DNA of 64,000 nucleotides from Histoplasma ohiense (lineage: Eukaryota > Ascomycota > Eurotiomycetes > Onygenales > Ajellomycetaceae). How positions within the stretch are numbered: position 1 is the first letter of the stretch; each line of letters starts with the position of its first letter. A program made the position numbers and the translations under genes. The stretch is taken from NCBI GenBank assembly GCA_017607445.1, contig JAEVHH010000004.1, positions 3,162,001-3,226,000 on the forward strand, written 5' to 3'. Of this stretch, positions 11,384 to 25,402 are shown in pieces. Below the pieces are notes generated by a model that ran no database searches, had not been told where the DNA came from, and worked only from the letters and a program-made list of their open reading frames with translations.

Positions 11384-13395
11384 ATGGCAACTCCCGACTT
11401 GGATTCAAACAGCATTACCGGGGATGTAGAAAAGAATAACGGCTTCGGGGCCTCTGTCGGGCCCCAGGGTCATCCCGTCATTGTCGCGGATAAGCTGTCG
11501 CGCAAGCTATCGGCCCGCCAGGTGCAAATGATTGCGATCGGAGGTACCATTGGCACAGGGTTGTTTCTGGGAACGGGGAAGTCGCTGGCTACCGCTGGGC
11601 CAGCGTCTATGCTCATTGCATATGCGCTTGTGGGTGCCATCGTATTCGTCACGATGTTGTCGCTGGGCGAAATGGCGGCTTTTGTGCCTATTGCTGGATC
11701 GTTTTGCACTTATGCTGGGTAAGTTTTCCCAGGAGTCCTTTCTCCCTATGATCCTGCGCGTTTGAACTTTCCCAACACCGACAATGCTGACAAAAAAATG
11801 GGGATCTCAAGGCGATTCGTTGATGACGCTTTCGGTTTCGCCCTTACGTGGAACTACTGGTTTAATGATGCTGTGGCCACGGCGGCGGATCTTGTTGCGC
11901 TTCAGATTCTGTTGAAGTACTGGTCGGATAACTTTCCTGGCTGGGCGTTCAGCTTGATTTTCCTGTTTGTGCTTCTCGCGCTCAATATCGTCACTGTTCG
12001 AGCGTACGGAGAGGTAAGGCAGTCAGCTAGCTACCCTGATTAGTTTCTAGGTCTTTGCTAACATGGGGTGAATCACCTGTAGATCGAATACTGGCTCAGC
12101 CTCCTGAAAGTTATCACCATTATCGTAAGTTCTCATCCAGCGAATAGTCCGCAACGATTGCTTTCTAACGATATACCTCTCTACAGATATTCATTATACT
12201 TGGAGTCGTAGTTAACTGCGGCGGTAATGTCGATAGACAGTACATTGGGGGAAGGAATTGGCATATTGGCGACGCCCCCTTTGTTGGTGGAATAGGTGGA
12301 TTTGCCTCCGTTTTCGTCACGGCTGCATTTGCTTAGTATGTGATATATATCAATGCCATCAATGACGCTCCAACCCCGCAACCGTCTACTGACATTTCAA
12401 TCTCGGCAGTGGTGGGACCGAATCTATTGCGGTCACTGCAGGCGAAACGAAAGATCCCTCCGTGACTCTCCCGAAGGTGGTGCGCAACGTCTTCTGGCGC
12501 ATATTAATCTTCTATATACTGGGGGTGTTGATTATCGGCCTCAACGTCCCATACACATATCCCAACCTCTCCAACAGGGATACTCATACGAGCCCGTTTA
12601 CTATCGTTTTCCAGCAGGCTGGCAGTAGAATAGCGGGTAGCTTCATCAACGCAGTGATCATGACGTCCGTTATCTCCGCTGGCAATCATGCTTTGTTTGC
12701 AGGATCTCGGATTATGTATGCACTGGCTGTGGATGGCCATGCTCCGGCCTTTTTGGGCAAATTAAATCGACATCGCGTCCCATGGGTTGCCGTGCTTGCC
12801 ACCTCTGTTATCAGCGGGCTCTGCTTTGGAGCTAGTTATATCGGGGCTGGACAGCTATGGTCTTGGCTGCAAAAGTAAGTGAAGCAACGCTCTTGACATA
12901 GCGTTTAAAGGACTAAATATTTAGAGGCCTGCTGCTAACTAACTCCATTTCTTCAGCATCGTTGGTGTTTCCAACCAGCTGTCTTGGATGTCTATTGGCG
13001 TTGCCTCGATCCGCTTCCGTTCCGCAATCCAGCGGCAGAACCTGGAGCATCTTCTCCCCTTTAAAAACTGGACTTACCCGTATGGCCCGTACGCCTCTGT
13101 GGTTCTCAACGGCTTCATCATCCTGGTGCAGGGCTGGTCTTCTTTCAGCCCCAAATTCAACGCTGTTAGTTTCGCCAGCTTATATATCCAGCTACCAGTC
13201 ATGTTGATAATTTTTATAACATGGAAGCTGGTCAAGAGGACGAAGTTTGTTTCCCTGGAGGACATGGACCTGCTCACTGACCGGTACGACAATGGCGTCG
13301 AAGGAACTGGTGCCGGAGAGCTACGGAAGAGGAAGCGATTTAGAGACCAGTCCTTCCAAGAGAAAGCCAAGACGATTGGAACGTGGTTTGTATGA
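11384..13395 (+). CDS. Amino acid permease, YAT/APC family
   Basis: Plasma-membrane amino acid:proton symporter of the fungal YAT family, 543 residues. Exons: 11384-11718, 11812-12013, 12083-12124, 12187-12335, 12410-12874, 12957-13395. All junctions are GT-AG and keep frame. The start is ATG 11384 (MATPDLDSNS). After a short hydrophilic N-terminus comes KLSARQVQMIAIGGTIGTGL, the canonical first transmembrane signature. Later landmarks are AGRFVDDAFGFALTWNYW, the NHALFAGSRIMYALAVDGHAP motif (helix 8 region) and YGPYASVVLNGF. The C-terminal cytoplasmic tail is LEDMDLLTDRY followed by basic residues. About 12 membrane spans are expected. Specificity (general, lysine, proline and so on) cannot be assigned from sequence alone. 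No transport-related neighbours are present. Confidence 0.93.
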
Positions 13396-16300
13396 AATAT
13401 TAGCCCCATGTTTTAACCTCGAATGGATAATTTTGATTTTACTCTCAAATGTTTATTGAACCATTGTTGTTTTATATATTTCCCCTTTGCATGCTTCTGC
13501 ACGGTCTACAATTTTTATTTTCGCATTTGGCAATGTTGCTCATATTTCAGGAGGAGGGCTAGCTTAGGCCCATTGCTGTTCGTTTATTTGTGTTTACGAT
13601 TGTAACTCTGTTGTTGCCAGTCGTTGCGCTGTTGAATCCTAGAATGCTTCCACGTTCAAGATTCCCATTTTTCGAATTCTTTTCGTATGATTTTTAATGT
13701 TTTAGGCGGTGTGATGTTTTCTCTATCTCAACCTCGTCCTCGGATTCGGGACTTGAAACTCGATTACATACATTACTCCGTAATACTTCAGACTGCACGA
13801 TTGAGATTCGCATGCTGTTTGTGGCATCTGTACTTACTAGAAACTACGATTGCCACATGTATATATACTTATAGTACCTCTCTCTCGCTCTCTCAGAATC
13901 TGAAGAAAATGGGAGGCTGTTAAATAACCCACACCGATATACACTTACCAGATATATCAAAGGTCTCAAAATGCGCTTCGAACGGAGATGAGAAATAAGT
14001 AATTCAGACATTCAATAGAAGACCCAGTAGCATGGTTGCCCCACCGCGCCTATATTGCTTTTGGCGGAAAGAAAGACGCCGAAACTGTCAACGTTGTGCT
14101 CTCAATTTTTATATATTTATATGCCGTACCACAACATTGCAGTGAGTGCTTGCTGGACAAGGTTGTCGGTAAGAGAGGAGAAAAAAAAAAAAAAAAAAAC
14201 ACACACAGCAATTTTCCTTCCCTCACTCTCTGAGGGGAATGAGATGAGATGAAATGGCCCAACCAATGTTTTTACTTAACCTCATCTGACAGGATATAGC
14301 GTATACGCCAGCCCCTGACAAAGGGGGCGCGCTTGAACGTAGGAGATTATCGATCGGGTTGTATCCGTGTTCACGAGTTACTTTACCAAACCACACATGC
14401 GATTGTCAACTATAGATTTTTTTTTTTTTTTTTTTTGGTTGCCTCTGGTTTCTTAGGAATGAGCCCGGGGTGACGCGCACTGAGACCGCCCAGCTCCAGG
14501 AGAGTCAATCTTCGGATATTCTGCAAAAGGTAGAGTATCAAAACAAACATCAATGGCCAGCCACTCAATGGCATTTCTGTATGTCCGTGGAATGGCGCCC
14601 ACGCCCTTGCTGGCCCTGTTAACCCGTGCTGCCAGTTGTACACAGGACCTACATGATACTATATCGTCACTGGGAACTGCTATTTGGAGGCTGCGTCTGA
14701 ATGCACAAAAAATTCACCTTGCTCTTTTTTTCCGCGTGATTCTGTAGCAAGAATTCAAGGGAGGATCAACAACAGTCTGGAAAATAACCATATCGCTAGC
14801 CCTATCCCTTGACGGAAGATGGAGGGGGAGGTCTCGCAGGATCTCACCAATTTTGTTGTTCGCCTGCTCGAGCTGTAAGGGAGGCTTGACGACTTCGGAC
14901 ATTAAACCCGCTAGTGACGGGCCGGACGTCGAAGGGAAAGAATTTAACCGACAAAGAACGGCCTTCCGAATTGCCTCCGGAGGGCTTGCTGGGAAGGATC
15001 TTGAAAGGGATCTTGAAAGGGGTATCGTGATATCATGCTGCGGCAAATTTGCTTCTTGAGCAGCGGGCTCTGTTTTTCGCATGCTCATTTCTTGGAAGTT
15101 CTCAGTTCAGCTCTTTAGCTAGACGAACAAGAACAACTTGTTTGTTTTTAAGCTTTATCTCCGGTATTGTGTCCAGCCCCAATACCGGTGCCAAGAGAGG
15201 GGACATGCAACTACCCATCCGCAAGATGAGTACTATAAATCTACCTCCCTGGCACGATTCAGGGGGTAGTATAGGTTGGATGGAGCGCCCATTTCATGCC
15301 AGAGGAGTAAACCCAACTCCGGGCAAACTAAAAAGTGTCCATTCAGGGTAGCTTGTAGGAATCAAAGGTCGTCTCCGGGATCATCGTAAGAAAATAACAA
15401 ACTATAAGCTTGATAGTATTTTAACTCAAGAGACACAAAGCAAAAGTAACTTTCACTCTCGAGAACAAGCATCTTTCAAAGGTAAGGGTGTGCTGGCGAT
15501 TGTCGCCAGTCCCATGTGATGAATGAAACAAACGGGCATGGATAACCTGGTGGGCGAAATGAAAAGGCTTCCTTGGCTAGGCTTGGAGGGGGTTTGGGCG
15601 AACGCATGTGTACACAGTGGTAGTAATGAAATTTGACAAGTAAATAATAGCCATAGATTTCTGGGGGCCTATCAGCCGACTTTAAAATGCGAAAACTCCA
15701 AGTTACTCCTGGAAGAATGGGATGAAGTTAAGCTTCGCAGGGGTATTTTGGCAACTTTGATATATCCGGCTAGTCGACAGTTTGATCCAACTCTAGGGGA
15801 GAACGCTGCACAATTACTTTCTCGTTTTTCCATTTGTACCACAACCACTCCCTACCCAAATTTCATAACACATAAGAATATATGGGAGCGAAAGAGCCTG
15901 CAGAATCATGCCGAGACGGCCACTCTCCGAAGTTCCATCTCCATGTTGCTTCAGTTTGCACATACAACTTCGATGATGGACATGATGATGACTTTCAGCT
16001 GCCTAGAACAACCGGTGATAGCAACGTTTAGGGGAGAAAGCATTGAGCCTTCGGGGAATCGGAAAAAAGCCAAGGCGTTGATGGACCACAATGCGAGACG
16101 ATTTCGGCCCTGGCAGGGGCAGCCAACATTCACATTCCGAAAGCTATAGGTTCTCAGGCGCCGGGGTGTTTTGCGCGTCCTGTGGTTGTCCTTTTCATAT
16201 CCCAGAAAATGAAGTAGTAACGGTAAGTGAACAAGAGGGACCACCTAAGCCGCACGAACACCATCGAGGATATGGAGGAAGGGGTTGCGCTCCTGGCAAT

Positions 16301-19300
16301 CGATATACTGGAGAAACCAGGGGTGAAACGAGTCCCACTGCGGCCTCTCCAGGCTAGGGTCGTGTCCATGGTTGATAGGATGAATGCTTTCTGTACATTC
16401 ATACATTGGGCCCTCGCGAAGGACGAGAAATAACGGAACCATCGAATAGGTCTTGAGCTTCTTGCAAATCCATCCTGGCCTAGAGTTTCCTCCAAGCCAA
16501 CAAATTCTCCATGCAAAATTGGAGAATGCTAAAAACATACTAAACAAAAGCAAGCCAATTGGCTATCGAGGACTTTTGGCACTCTCCTCAAAATCGGACG
16601 CAAAAGCTGCCGGAGATGCTCGTCAATGATCTGAGAGTACTGCTGGAGAGATACATGCATCCGGCCATTGGAGGGAAACGTAATTCCAGCTGCCAGACAT
16701 TTGCCACAGCAATAATATAGTTATCAGAGACAATCAAGGCTGGCTTGGCTTGGGCGAGGGTTTAGTGATGGGATAAAGCAATTCCACTTCTACAGAAAAA
16801 CAAACGCTGCGTTCGAAAAACACTATTGGAAGGATCTTATTTTCAGCTCGTCCGTCCATGGAATTTTATGTGCGATTTATTGGACTACAGGAATTCGCCA
16901 CGATCGTTTTGGAGCTTTCAACACCAAATATTATTGCTCGCTAATTCTCTAAATCCAGCCTGTGGGAGTTGATCCAAGGGGCTGGCTGAAAAAAAAAGCC
17001 GATGCACAAGCACGGCCCCAACGGAGGAGAGATGTCTTCGTCGATACTTTAGGGCCACTCCATTCCACGGATTTTTTGTTCCGGCTGCTTGACTGGAGAG
17101 CAGATCGTCGCTGGTTTGGTCTGGGATCGTGGCATCGTTGGCATCGTGGCAAGCGCCTGGCTGAGAGGGGCTGATGGTGTGGCTGAGGAGCGTCTCGGTG
17201 CCACCCAGCCTCGCAGCCTCCGGGCGATGAGGTCGATTGTTGATTGTTTGGACATGGCATGACTCGTAGACAGCCGTGGCATCAGCGTCAATTGGCTATG
17301 GAACAATATGGCCCCCCGGATACTAGTAGGCAAAACTGCGCATGTGAATCGTCTGGAATTGCAAGTCGACGGGTGGAGCTAACCTCAAGAAGCTTATTAT
17401 TATTTAAGTTTCGAGGTTTTGAAAAGCGTTGTAACGACGAACCAGCTCATGGATATCAATTTACGAAATGAGGCCATCGAAGCGGTTGCACTGGATACCC
17501 GTGTGGCTTGCTTCGGCTGAGCCTTTGTCATGGCCTTTATTTCTTGTTGGGGGGTTTGGATTGGTTCGTCCCCTCTACTACCAGCATAGCGCTGGTGTGA
17601 GAGAGCTCTTTTGCCCCAGTGGCCTAACATATCTCAAGGGGCGCTGGTAATTGAGGCTTACTCAATAAAGATCTCACCTGATTTTCCGCTGATTTTCCAA
17701 GAAGCCCCTTTCGTCGGTCCGAGCGCTTCGCTCAACAACAACATGATTTATCCTCAAAGGCATACATAGTATGTGGTTCATCTCCCATCGAGATTCCGTC
17801 ATCTACCAATGTCGCAATGAATAATTTACTCTCAAGGACCCTTCCTGGCATGAATTTACTTAGTGGAAAGACATGCATCAGATACGCCGGAGAAATTTCC
17901 GGGCGGAGAGACGGTCGCGTTGGTGGGGCATTTTGATATTCTGAAACGCACAGAGCTCTAAAAAATAAAAAATAAAAAAATAAAAATAAAAGATTAAAAA
18001 TAAGGGTGGTAACGACGCACTTATTATTTTCTCCGAACTGAAGAATGCGAGGTGGGACCCACAACCGTTTGGGTGGTGACATGTGGTAGGTTGGCGATTC
18101 GGAGAATCAACACTGACCAGGGCCCGGGGGGTTGTTTAATTTCTGATGAATCAAGCCGCCGATCGGCGAATTCCTGAAGAGGTAAGGAAGCCTTTTTTTA
18201 GAGATGGGAATGCCTGTCGTCAGGGCCCTTGCCAGTGTGTGAACCATCTGTAGCGTTGTTGAGGGACGGAACCCCAGACCTGCAGAGCCAGGAATCCCAG
18301 GATGGAAAAATCTCCCGCGACTGCGGCTTCCAAATTCCGCGCCTCCATCGATGAGTTCACCGTTATGTTTGCCGTGTTTTGGAGTGGGAGCTTGCGATCG
18401 AGCTCCTCCTCCCTTTTCACCATTTTTATCGGTCACAGGGTTGGTAAGGGCAGCCGTCCAGCTCTGCATCGTCAAAAAATTTTCGAAGCTGTGTTATATG
18501 CACTGCTGGACATTACTTGTGTTTCATGTGTTTCATTTCCATTCTTGCTGTAGCTTTGCGAAGTCACGTTAGCATATCATCTTGTCGTTGCAACGATATC
18601 GGAGACACCTAACCATGCGCCGTCCAACTGCGGACGTTGCATTATTGCTATCGGAGGCGAAATGCTGCATCTCCTGCGTAAAACTTAGGGTACATACATG
18701 CCGCCCAATGAGTGTCCACATTGATGTTTTTGGCTCCATGGCTGTAACGATGCTCCTGGTTTGGGAGATCATCAAGCTCTGTTTCTTTTTGGGGTGTATC
18801 GCCAAACACCCCTGGGAGGTGCTGAGATGAATGATATAACCATCCCAGCGCTGGGGCCACATGAACTACTTACTGGCCATCACCCACAAGAAGGATCTGA
18901 CGCTGGTGATACAGTACACTCTTCAGACAGGTGACGATGAGCCATTCCATGCAAGGACAGTTGCCATTGCCAAGTGGACAACGTCAACTTTCGTCTTGGT
19001 CTTCGGTTTTGACCGAGCTGGGCAATATGTTCGTTCCCTCGGAATCCCTCCCGTGAAAACAGAAATGGTAGATATTTGATTTCGGATTGGCTTCAGAGCT
19101 CCCCAGTAACTCAGCTCAATCCAGGCTCCGTATGGCAAATATAGGCAAATTTTCGAGGATTCGGTTTCGCTGAGACATTCCGCTTTCTCGGTACTTAATT
19201 AAATGTGCTCTTTCACCCATGTCAACAACCTCCGGCATGGAGCATTGTCTGCCAGAGCGTTCGTTATTGTTAATACATCTGTGATCAACTAGTGAATTCC

Positions 19301-22300
19301 AGATGCCAAGGTTGGGATTACATTTGCGTGGTCATGGTACAGTACATACATCCGAGACATTGCTTATATCCGATCGTATTATAAGTACGGGCGCATCCCT
19401 AGATAATAACATATGGGTTGTGGTCTGCTCGGGGATAAAAGAATGGTTTCAGCCTCCGAAAAGGTGCGCATGGAAATTTGCGAGATCCTGGAGGAGAGGC
19501 CCTGGTATCCAACCCTGATGATGATCGCAAGGACGAACCGGGAGTTGACAATAGTAGGCATAATTAGCGAATAGCCTCGGTCCAGGAGTGACTCCGATTG
19601 CACAACCTTCCGTCCCTGTTCCTTTTTCCCCGACATTACTCTCGCTGTTTTGCTCCTCCAAGATGGCCAGATATAAACCGAACATCCCCGAAATTTCGGC
19701 AGGCTGACTGATGAAAAAAAAACGGCAAACTTTGAAGGAAGCCCAGTCACTAAGTTGAACGGACCGTACATAGTACACGCCCCTACGATCGACGGCGTCC
19801 TGAGCATTGACCTCCTCATCGGCATGGAGTTTCTTTTTGCTTGATTCCGCTAGGGAAAACTTCCGGATCAACCGAGTCCACAATTCTACGAAAGGGGCAC
19901 GCGTGCTGCATGCATCGCGGTCTCTGTGCCTGCCTGCATATGCAATGAGCACAGCCAGTCTAGGGAAGCCAGCCACCACGACCTCCTCTCCACGTACGCA
20001 CTTGGGAAGACATGTATTCTTTCTCGGGCTAGTACTCCGTACAGTGGGCTACAAACAGCTTGTCTCGAGGATAGACATCGCGACGCTTGGAATATGCTTT
20101 TCAGCCGGCAAACGCCCTGGGATATGTTTTGACCCAAAAAAAAAAAAAAAAAAAAAAAATCAGGATATTAGCTCTCTTGAGAGGAGTCACCAGCTCACTG
20201 TTAGTTACGTCGATGCTGGTTTGGTAGTTTTTTATTTTTCCATTTTTGCTTTTCTTCTTCTCGGGGTTTGCCGTCGATCCGTTCTGCACGATGATGATGG
20301 CGGCTACATAAACATGGAAGCCATTGAATGAATTTGAGATCTACGCTGTAAGGTGTACCACGACTCGGTGCTTTTACCGGGACTTCTTGATGACCTTCTG
20401 CCACGAGTATTCTCGCCCTTTTCAGGGCCCGGTCCGGGTTTACTTAAGCCACCATGGGTGGAGGAAAACAAAATTTATATCTACATCTCCGACGTTGGGC
20501 ATGCTACATTTTTAAGGGTCTCAGGCAACTTCCGGACGGCTTGAACACCAGATCCCAGCGGTGGCTACTGGTCAATGCATATTATGGGAAGGTCGCAGAG
20601 GTTGTGGAAACGGCGAGTGTGTTAAAAAAAACTTATCCACCCTGCAGTTCGTCACCGCCAGGCCTAGAAACGTCCCCCCTGATATCATCAGCCAAAAACA
20701 AGCCACAACGATAATTTATCCGTAGAGGGTTTCTAGAAAAATTTCCCGTTCATCGAAAAAAATTCTTTTGTAATTGCCATGGAGAAACTGTAATTAAATA
20801 ACAAGAGAAATGCAATGTTGTATGTATGCTGCATGCGATTTGCAAAATCTAGTAGGCGGGTGTTGGGAAATACAGTAATCCATGAGTGAACGCTTTTTAC
20901 AAGATTAACCACATACCAATTACGTCTCGTACATGCCCAGGAGTCCTTGCTTTTCCTTGGCGATGATTTCAAAAAGACCCAATGTCAGGAATCAGCGGGG
21001 ATGCTGAGCTTGATACGGAGTACGGATGGCAACACCATATGATTTTGACGTGTTGCGGTAGCAAAATAATAGCAATGTTTTAGTTTTGCAAGGATGCTTT
21101 GCAAGGTATTCAATGCAAGACACCTGGATGGGATTAATCTATATATAGAAGAAGCTGTTTCATGATAATGCTCAAGGAGTATAGCGGAGACCCTTAACAT
21201 AATGGCTGGTTTTCGAAACAACGCAGCACAAGAGGAGAAAATATGAAGATAGGGCTGCTGGCGAGCTAGTTGCTACTCAGTAACTCACGGAAGTTCACAG
21301 GATATCCCGATATCCCGTTGACGCTTTGGGATCGCAGTGGTATCGGGTGCTGGAGTGCCACAAGGGGAACTTCGCGAATAGCGGTGTTCTACATACGGTC
21401 GCCAAGTACCACGTTCTTGACCCTAGCTTCCGCTTCTGGCGCCACAAGCCCTAATTGATCCTATAATTGATCGTTGCTCTCCTCGTGGACGGTGTTTCTC
21501 GTCCTGTTGACAATCATTGCAGTTTCGGCCAATTGTCGCATCACGATAGCCCATTTGATTATATTCAATTGTGCAGGAGAAATCCATTATTCTTCTCTTC
21601 TAGACTGTATCACACAGATATTTCCTGGCTCATGCTGCCTTGATGAGTTGCGCTCTTCCTTGTTTGGCTTGGGTGTCACTACTGACAGCTGCAACCTCGA
21701 CCAAATCGTGGACCCATGCAAGCCACCAGGCTACGCTTCCATTCCCTGCTTGAAGTGGTAAACCTGCATCGCTAGGCGTCAAAGGACCAAAGCCCAAGAT
21801 CCGCCCCAATCGAGTCCAACCCAGCCAGAGGGGTTGGATGTCCGATTGACTACTAGTATTCATGGCTCCGCGTTCCTGTTCGACGAAAAAGAAAATAGCG
21901 GAAGCTCTGGATCTGCGAGATGCATTGTGTGATTGGGCTATTCCTCTGTTATTTGTCCGCCGCTGATGTTATGCAAGGGTGATCGACGTGACAGCAGATC
22001 AGGAGAACCAAGCTGAGCACCTGGGTATCCAGGAGTAGGAGACTGTTGGTTCGTAGCCACTTGGTCAACACTTTTAGATCCGGCCGAGTCTGTGTTTGGC
22101 ATGGAACGTGATTGTTAGAGGATGATCCACCTCGCGAGGAGCCCACTAGTACTTCGCCAGTACCTTGTAGCGCCAATCTACCGCCTATCTGTTATTTCAA
22201 CTTCAAAATTAGTCGAATCATTTTTTTCCATGGACGTCTGCGTCCTCCACCAGCCATGCTCTCCACTACGGATACCACCTCCTGCGGAGCAGACTGGAAA

Positions 22301-22720
22301 CGCTGGGGAAATGAAGCTCGTTGTAGCAAATCACTTCCTAGGACGTTTGGCATCCCCTGCCCTTCCCTGACAGCCTCTGGAGCGATGGGTGGGGGGCCGA
22401 CGGAGCGTTAATCCACCCCATGGGCCATACCCGAATCTTCCCTCCTGCCAACGCCACCCCTAAATAATAATGAATATTCACTAAAAGGATCCACCCTCGA
22501 TTGCCCGAGATTGTGGCCTTTGCATGCATCCCAAGGATAACCCACCTTCTCTCTAACGTGACAACCCTGGGGTCTATGCTCCCGGACCCTGTCCCAGCCT
22601 TGCTATGACCTGCATCATGGATAATAGTATTATACCATCCGCCTCCGGAGATGATCGCGAAGGCTTGATTGATTCAGCCAGAGCTTAGCTCACTGCTGTC
22701 CTCAGCTTCCGTCACTCCTA
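13396..22720. other. 9.3 kb gene-poor region
   Basis: No convincing gene over more than 9 kb. Reading frames up to 176 codons occur on both strands, but none shows a recognisable domain, start context and splice structure together. The best of these (14714-15088, minus) is listed separately. Contents are A or T runs at about 14180, 14418 and 20137, an A/T low-complexity tract near 17957-18003, a GTACAGTAC palindrome at 19337-19345, and TACTCCGTA-type 9-mers at 13774, 20033 and 21014. CpG content looks ordinary, unlike the block at 49.6-50.7 kb. Possible long non-coding RNAs cannot be judged. Confidence 0.5.
14714..15088 (-). CDS. Doubtful hypothetical protein (124 codons)
   Basis: Open frame of 124 codons starting MSMRKTEPAAQEANL, Ser/Pro/Leu-rich in the middle and basic at the end (ITRKKRAR). 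No domain is recognised. It is included only because it is the most protein-like frame in the 9 kb gene-poor region. It may be chance. Confidence 0.18.
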   Translation of the reverse strand: MSMRKTEPAAQEANLPQHDITIPLSRSLSRSFPASPPEAIRKAVLCRLNSFPSTSGPSLAGLMSEVVKPPLQLEQANNKIGEILRDLPLHLPSRDRASDMVIFQTVVDPPLNSCYRITRKKRAR

Positions 22721-23589
22721 AATGTATCTGGGCATCTCTCGAGTTGGCCAACTCGGCTCCTCCATAAACTTCAACATATTTCCACAATTAGCCACCACCA
22801 GCATTTTCCTTTGCTACTCGTCATCGCTCTCTCATTTCTTTTTTTTTCATAACCCCCTTCAGTCCTTCTCATACTATTTTTGCCTCCTTCCATTCCGTCC
22901 AACAGTTCTTCGCGTTTCTTTCGGCTTTCCCTAATTTGTTTTAGTCACCGCATTCTATAACGCCTGTATGCGCCTCTTTCGATGGTAGCCTTCCATCTGG
23001 CAATCATTGAACTTTAGTCTCCGAAAGGTGTCTCTCGATTTGGCGTCGCCCAGTGGCAAATTCAGAGATGCGATAGGAGTCAATTGGACCCGTAAACAGT
23101 GCGAACCCCGTGCGGCCCTTGCCAACTAGTGTTTGTACGTTCCCCTTCTTATTTTATTTCGAGCTTGTCATACCCCCGTAGTGGGCGTTTCTTCCTTCTC
23201 AATAACTTAGGACGTTACGCCCAGGAATGGTTGTGGCAGTTCCTTTTAGACCATCGTCTCTTATTGAGCGCCTCAGGCTGGATTGTGACAGCTATCTATC
23301 CTCGGGTGTCATATGTGACAGATCTAGGGAATTTTGACCGGAGCTGATGAACTTTAGGCAGATCGAGTTCGTCTTTTTCATGAGCGGAAGATTCCATGCT
23401 GCTTGTTCACACCGAGGTTTATGATCTGCGCGATTGGGTGTTCTCGGTTTTGCCCTTCATGCGATAGTCTAGATCCGAGTCCGTTATCTACTAGGCTTCT
23501 CATGCCATATACAGGCTTGTTTGTCGGCCATTTAATCCTTTGTTCCATCTTTTATACTTCCAGATGTTGGTTTGAGGAAAGCGAACCTC
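22721..23589 (+). promoter_or_regulatory. Probable promoter and long uORF-bearing leader of the Zn2Cys6 gene
   Basis: A pyrimidine-rich tract at about 22790-22960 is the kind often found at fungal transcription starts. Downstream, before the regulator's ATG at 23590, there are several short upstream ORFs, for example a six-codon one at 22968-22988. A 5' UTR intron is possible. The exact start is not visible. Confidence 0.4.
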
Positions 23590-25402
23590 ATGCACTCCGT
23601 ACGATCTGCCGGGCGCCCCCTCCCCTTCTCGCCGTTCGGACAAGCCCACGGGTCAAGCTCCGATCCTCTGAGATTCCCTTTAAACTTGAATCTGTCAGAC
23701 GAGTCTTGCAATCCTAGCCTTCGGGCTCCCTATCTCTCCCCCCCTATGTCCGGTTCCCCCTCGCCTGAAAGTCGTTTCGATCCACTTCTCAGAGACAGGC
23801 GCCGAAGGGGTTCTGATTCACCCATCCCGTCTCCTGTTCGCGGCAATGTACAGCCGCTTTTATCTTACGCGGAACCTCCAGCAACAGCCCCGGGGCCGGA
23901 TGCTCCTCTCCCCGATTCGCGACGGCTATCCGCTGGGCAACCGGCCATGTCTGTCATAGGCCTACCTGCAATCGATGACACTCAACTCCGGCATACACTT
24001 CAGACTGGGCCTCTCCTACCCCCAAGGGCCTCGCCGCTTCCACCCAGATCCACACGTAGAGCAAAAGCTCATGTCGCATCAGCATGCGTGAACTGCAAGC
24101 GGAAACATCTTGGATGCGACTCTGCGCGACCATGCCGAAGATGTATTTCAGCTGGTAAAGAGGTAAGATCAGGCGGGATTTCGCCATTAAAAAATGTAGT
24201 ACTTTTGTATATTTGAACTTTGTATATTGTTTCATTGGATAATTGTATTTCTTAAGCCAACTATGTAGTAGAAACTAACAACCTAAAAATAGGAATCTTG
24301 TGTGGATGTGAGACACAAACGAAGAGGCAGACCCCCTTTGAAAGCTGAAGAGGGACCCATACAGACATACGAACCGACATATAGCTATCCAGGGGCATCT
24401 CACCCTCAGCCTGAGAGTTCCTCGCCAGTACCTCCGTTCTACGGACACAGACGAACTTCCTCCTCACGTGAAATTCGCCCTAACACGGAATTACAAGTGT
24501 CAAGGAGATCTAGTGAAATTGGGAGTGAATATGGGCGGCCAATGGCTGTTTCTGCGATGCCTAACCCCCAAATGTGGGCTCCTGTGACTCCCTTACGAAC
24601 AATGCATACATCACCATCTATTTCAAATGCTTTTCCAGGCCAAATGTCGTTTCCCAGTAGTTCTCAGCAATCACATGCTCATAATGTCCCCTTATACTCG
24701 GCTGGAGCAGGGTCATCCTCGGCATATATACCAGATTATCGCGATATGACAAGATCCGTACATCCTTTCCCTGGTGAAAGGATACCGCCGAATCAGTCTC
24801 CTCGCCAATACCAACGACCCCATATCCCCCCGCTTCCTAGGGGGCCTACCTATTTTTCGGGGCCGGGATCTCCGCACGGTCCGCTGTCAAGTCCCCCCTT
24901 ATCGGTTTCCAGCAGTGCGCGGAATTATCCGTTCCCGGGCCCTGGCCAATCCCAAATACAGCTACCGCCTCTTATACCGTCAAAAACGGGGTCAGATTTT
25001 GAGTTTGAGTTTTCTCAGAGCAGTCAGCGACCACCTGGAGCACTTCCACCATCCCTGCCGTCAATACAGTCAGGGAGGCCGAACCTTAGCCGTGTTGAAC
25101 ATGCAAAAGAGTTGGAAGACCCTCGTCCTCTTCCAGCACACCCTCCCTTTCAGCCTACCACATTTTCCTCCGGGCCTCCTATTCGTGGCTTATTGGATCC
25201 ATATCGCCCCTTACCAGTGCCTCCACAGCCGTTGCCACATGGAAAAACCACTCCACAGGGGCAATTGAGCACTTCTGCTTCACATAATCTGGCGCCAACG
25301 CTAGACGATGAAAGCTCTCCAGCAATGGGAAGGGAAAGAGGGTCACCATCAAGACCCGTAAAAAGGCAGAAGATGGCTCTGGGAGATATGGTCAATGACT
25401 AG
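23590..25402 (+). CDS. Zn2Cys6 (Gal4-type) transcriptional regulator, Pro/Ser-rich
   Basis: Putative nuclear regulator of 560 residues from exons 23590-24162 and 24293-25402. The intron 24163-24292 has donor GTAAGA, branch-like CTAAC at 24275 and acceptor TAG. The binuclear zinc cluster is CVNCKRKHLGC...C..C........C, cysteines at residues 166, 169, 176, 182, 185 and 194. The intron falls between the fifth and sixth cysteine, so correct splicing is needed for the finger. A basic KRRGRPPLK linker follows. The rest is Pro, Ser and Gln-rich and of low complexity, ending in a basic VKRQKMALGD tail. No middle-homology (Fungal_trans) domain is seen. The start at MHSVRSAGRP is the first in-frame ATG. 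Target genes are unknown. The gene is isolated by about 10 kb upstream and 4 kb downstream. Confidence 0.87.

Noticed and set aside
19449..20331. 176-codon minus and 174-codon plus frames in the gene-poor region
   Set aside because: No domain, mutually overlapping frames, one running through a homopolymer (poly-Lys). Treated as chance.
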